Of a DNA stretch of 8,584 nucleotides, positions 6,780 through 8,584 are shown piece by piece. Under the pieces are notes generated by a model, which made no database searches, was not told the origin of the DNA, and was given only the letters and a program-made list of their open reading frames with translations. The position numbers and the translations under genes were made by a program. The DNA is from CAVSWN01 sp046728115 (GTDB lineage: Bacteria > Acidobacteriota > Vicinamibacteria > Vicinamibacterales > CAVVIG01). Within the stretch, counting starts at the first letter, position 1. The number at the start of each line of letters is the position of its first letter. The stretch spans positions 1 to 8,584 of the forward strand of contig JBKPDW010000026.1 in NCBI GenBank assembly GCA_046728115.1, read 5' to 3'.

Positions 6780-7922
6780 TCACGCGCAATATCCGAGGGC
6801 GACGTCAAGAAGCCGCGCAAGCACCACCCCAGCGTCAAACGTCGTCATCGCAATCTCGCGAGCTGCCGCACTGTGCGCGGCGTACTCCGCGTTCACCTTG
6901 CTCAGGCCCTCAACCGCCTCGTCCACCGTCTTGAACGACACGACCCCGCAGCCTGTGGGCAACCAGTCAGAAAAACCCGTGTCCTGAATTACCACGGGTC
7001 GCCCGGCTGCCAGATAGCACACGCTGCGGTCGCTGAACCATCCGCTCCACGTTTTCACGTAGCCGTTCTGCGCGACGCTGAACTCGCCTCTCGAACCACA
7101 GATATAGCGCCGGTATGCCTCAGGGGCCGTGCTCACTTGTGCCGCGCTGCGCACCGACCAGCCCGCCGATGCCATCCGGTCCATCATTTCCCGACTATCT
7201 TTCAGGGCCAGTTCCAGCCGTTGAGACGTTCTCCGCGGGAGCTCCATGAATTTCGCGAATTCCACGTCCTTCTGTCCGTATTCCTCGCCGTTGTAGGTCA
7301 CCGTCGCGATCGGCTTCAGGCTTCCGATCGTCGTGAATGGGGCATCCACATTCCCGTTTTCCGGCACCCACAGATCCAACACTACCGGGGGAACCGTCGG
7401 ATGCCAGCGGATGCCGGCATCAGGGATAGAGCAGCCTTGCCGTCCAATGTTGACCCCGTAGCTGAAGTGGATGTGATGTCGGTCCGCCACGGAACCGCCG
7501 AACAGACCGACCTGCGTGAAGAAGGGATCCTTGTCGATGAGCGCGCGCCGACGGGTGGACTCGAACTCGGATATCCAGCACACGCCACCCACATTGAGGA
7601 GAAGATCCGCCTCCCGAAGCGCGCGCAGCAAAGACGTCCGATCTAGGCCGAGCGTCCCGACGTCATTGCTTGCCAAGTAACAGATTGGCACCTCAGCGCC
7701 ATGCGCCGTCAACAACTGACGAACTGCCCGGATGCCGTAAGAGGGATCGTCGTTGTACTCGCCTTTCAGGGGGTCGTAACACGAGAACGGCCATCCAGCA
7801 TCCTCCACGTACACCACCTCGTGTCCGAGGCGCGCCAGCCCAAGAATGTGGTGAAGGCACGCAATCAGATTGCCGCCGACCGGATGGCGAATCGCATATC
7901 CGGCGACCACTATCCGCGCCAC
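6780..7922 (-). CDS. GT-B glycosyltransferase, tandem copy 2
   Basis: With GTG 7922 as start the protein has 380 residues and opens MARIVVAGYAIRHPVGGN, the first strand and glycine-rich loop of a GT-B N-terminal domain; GLARLGHEVVYVED (28-41) continues it. The C-terminal half has SRGEFSVAQ (277-285), GWFSDRS (294-300), CYLAAGRPVVIQDTGF (302-317) and GCGVVSF (324-330), the nucleotide-sugar-binding pattern of Glyco_trans_1-like proteins. The frame is open to 8234, but the extra residues read as noise and overlap the preceding gene. The GTG comes one base after that gene's stop, with GGGG about 8 bases ahead. It probably adds a sugar to a growing glycan or lipid carrier in the cytoplasm. Donor and acceptor are unknown. 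It is a clear paralogue of the gene upstream. Confidence -1.
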   Translation of the reverse strand: MARIVVAGYAIRHPVGGNLIACLHHILGLARLGHEVVYVEDAGWPFSCYDPLKGEYNDDPSYGIRAVRQLLTAHGAEVPICYLASNDVGTLGLDRTSLLRALREADLLLNVGGVCWISEFESTRRRALIDKDPFFTQVGLFGGSVADRHHIHFSYGVNIGRQGCSIPDAGIRWHPTVPPVVLDLWVPENGNVDAPFTTIGSLKPIATVTYNGEEYGQKDVEFAKFMELPRRTSQRLELALKDSREMMDRMASAGWSVRSAAQVSTAPEAYRRYICGSRGEFSVAQNGYVKTWSGWFSDRSVCYLAAGRPVVIQDTGFSDWLPTGCGVVSFKTVDEAVEGLSKVNAEYAAHSAAAREIAMTTFDAGVVLARLLDVALGYCA

Positions 7923-7923
7923 C

Positions 7924-8584
7924 TCAGATGCCCCAGTCCTCGACCAGCTGCCCCAGCACCTTGTCGGCTGCGAAGAAATCACGAGCCAGCTCACGGGCGG
8001 CCCGTGAGTGACACTGGTAGTCCCCCTCGATGGTGTCGATGGCGGAAACAATATCCTCCATGGTTCGGAACCCAAAAAGGCCACAGCCGAGCGGGAGCAC
8101 CTTGTCAAAGGCGGTGTCTTGTGTGACGACCGGTTTGCCCGCCGCCAGGTAGCATGCGCTTCTGTCGCTGAACCACCCGCTGCGCAGCCGGATGTTCTGA
8201 TCCTTGGCAACGGTGAACTCACCGCGTGACCCACTGATGTACTCGCGATACGGAAGGATGTCCTTTGACACGCTCAATGCGTCTCGCACACACCACCCGT
8301 GCGAGCTAAGCAGCGGGATTGCCTGGGCGTCCTCTGCGGTCTTGCACAGCAGTGCAAGCTCAAATCGGCGATTCACGCGTCGCGGCAAATCGATGAATTT
8401 CAGAAACTCCCAGTGTTTGCTCCACAAGTAACGATCGCCGTTCCACTCGAGGTCCTTGCCCGTCTGAGCCCAGTTGCTAATCGTCGTGTAGGTCGCATGG
8501 GCGGCGTCATATGACTCGTTGAACGTCCACCAGTCCATGATGACCGGCGGTCGCGTCGGTCGATACTTGTAAGTCGTCGTCGGT
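7924..8584 (-). CDS. GT-B glycosyltransferase, tandem copy 1, C-terminal part (partial)
   Basis: The frame is open from the right edge (codons from 8583) to TGA 7926-7924, about 220 residues. An internal ATG at 8538 is not the real start, because the codons before it (YKYRPTRPPVIMDWW) align with IRWHPTVPPVVLDLW of the next gene. Shared blocks include LPRRxxxRxELAL, GSRGEFxVA, SGWFSDRSxCYLAAG, PVVxQDTxF and GCG. Judging from the sister protein, about 160 N-terminal residues lie outside the window. It holds the donor-binding domain of a GT-B glycosyltransferase. It is the first visible gene of the minus-strand unit, is translationally coupled to copy 2, and may be preceded by further copies beyond the edge. 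The specific reaction is unknown. Confidence -1.
   Translation of the reverse strand, partial: PTTTYKYRPTRPPVIMDWWTFNESYDAAHATYTTISNWAQTGKDLEWNGDRYLWSKHWEFLKFIDLPRRVNRRFELALLCKTAEDAQAIPLLSSHGWCVRDALSVSKDILPYREYISGSRGEFTVAKDQNIRLRSGWFSDRSACYLAAGKPVVTQDTAFDKVLPLGCGLFGFRTMEDIVSAIDTIEGDYQCHSRAARELARDFFAADKVLGQLVEDWGI

Noticed and set aside
6615..7646. Plus-strand open frame of 343 codons
   Set aside because: It is antisense to the glycosyltransferase and the deacetylase start, both of which have clear family motifs. The plus-strand translation is Arg/His-rich and motif-free.
7923..8234. Upstream extension of glycosyltransferase copy 2 to an ATG at 8234
   Set aside because: The extra 104 residues overlap the end of copy 1 in another frame and look like noise. 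The GT-B fold begins at the GTG at 7922, one base after the upstream stop.

Overview
The window is GC-rich bacterial DNA, apparently from a soil- or sediment-type Acidobacteriota, perhaps Vicinamibacteria. That is an inference from three things: an Oar-like TonB-dependent receptor with an N-terminal carboxypeptidase-regulatory domain, a neighbouring remnant of a CBM9-like/DUF5916-type secreted protein, and an accessory glycan cluster. No taxonomic marker gene is present. No rRNA, tRNA, CRISPR array or insertion sequence was seen.

Layout. (1) 1-2082, minus strand: the first 694 residues of an outer-membrane TonB-dependent receptor that runs off the left edge. (2) 2150-2539, minus strand: a short secreted-protein fragment with the start of a CBM9-like domain, ended by an early stop and read as a decayed gene. 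(3) 2540-3012: a gene-poor stretch of about 470 bases with a clear inverted repeat at 2928-2956 just ahead of the next gene. (4) 3013-5342, plus strand: a two-gene unit, a small P-loop NTPase/kinase-like protein followed by an unusual fusion of a GHKL (RsbW-like) ATPase to an aminoglycoside-phosphotransferase-like (APH/choline-kinase fold) domain. The kinase-like half has lost its usual catalytic residues. (5) 8584-5343, minus strand: a tight four-gene unit read right to left, made of two tandem paralogous GT-B glycosyltransferases (the first cut by the right edge), a ChbG/YdjC-type carbohydrate deacetylase and a NodS-like SAM-dependent methyltransferase. The plus and minus units converge with no bases between their stop codons.

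How the genes may work together (inference). The minus-strand unit looks like a tailoring cassette for an oligosaccharide or glycoconjugate: two transferases add sugars, a deacetylase could free an amine from an N-acetylated sugar, and a NodS-like enzyme could methylate it. This resembles in logic, but not in gene identity, the NodB/NodS steps of Nod-factor synthesis. The P-loop protein and the GHKL/pseudokinase fusion could modify a small metabolite or act as a regulatory switch for the cassette; the sequence does not decide. The fusion protein is the most unusual item in the window.
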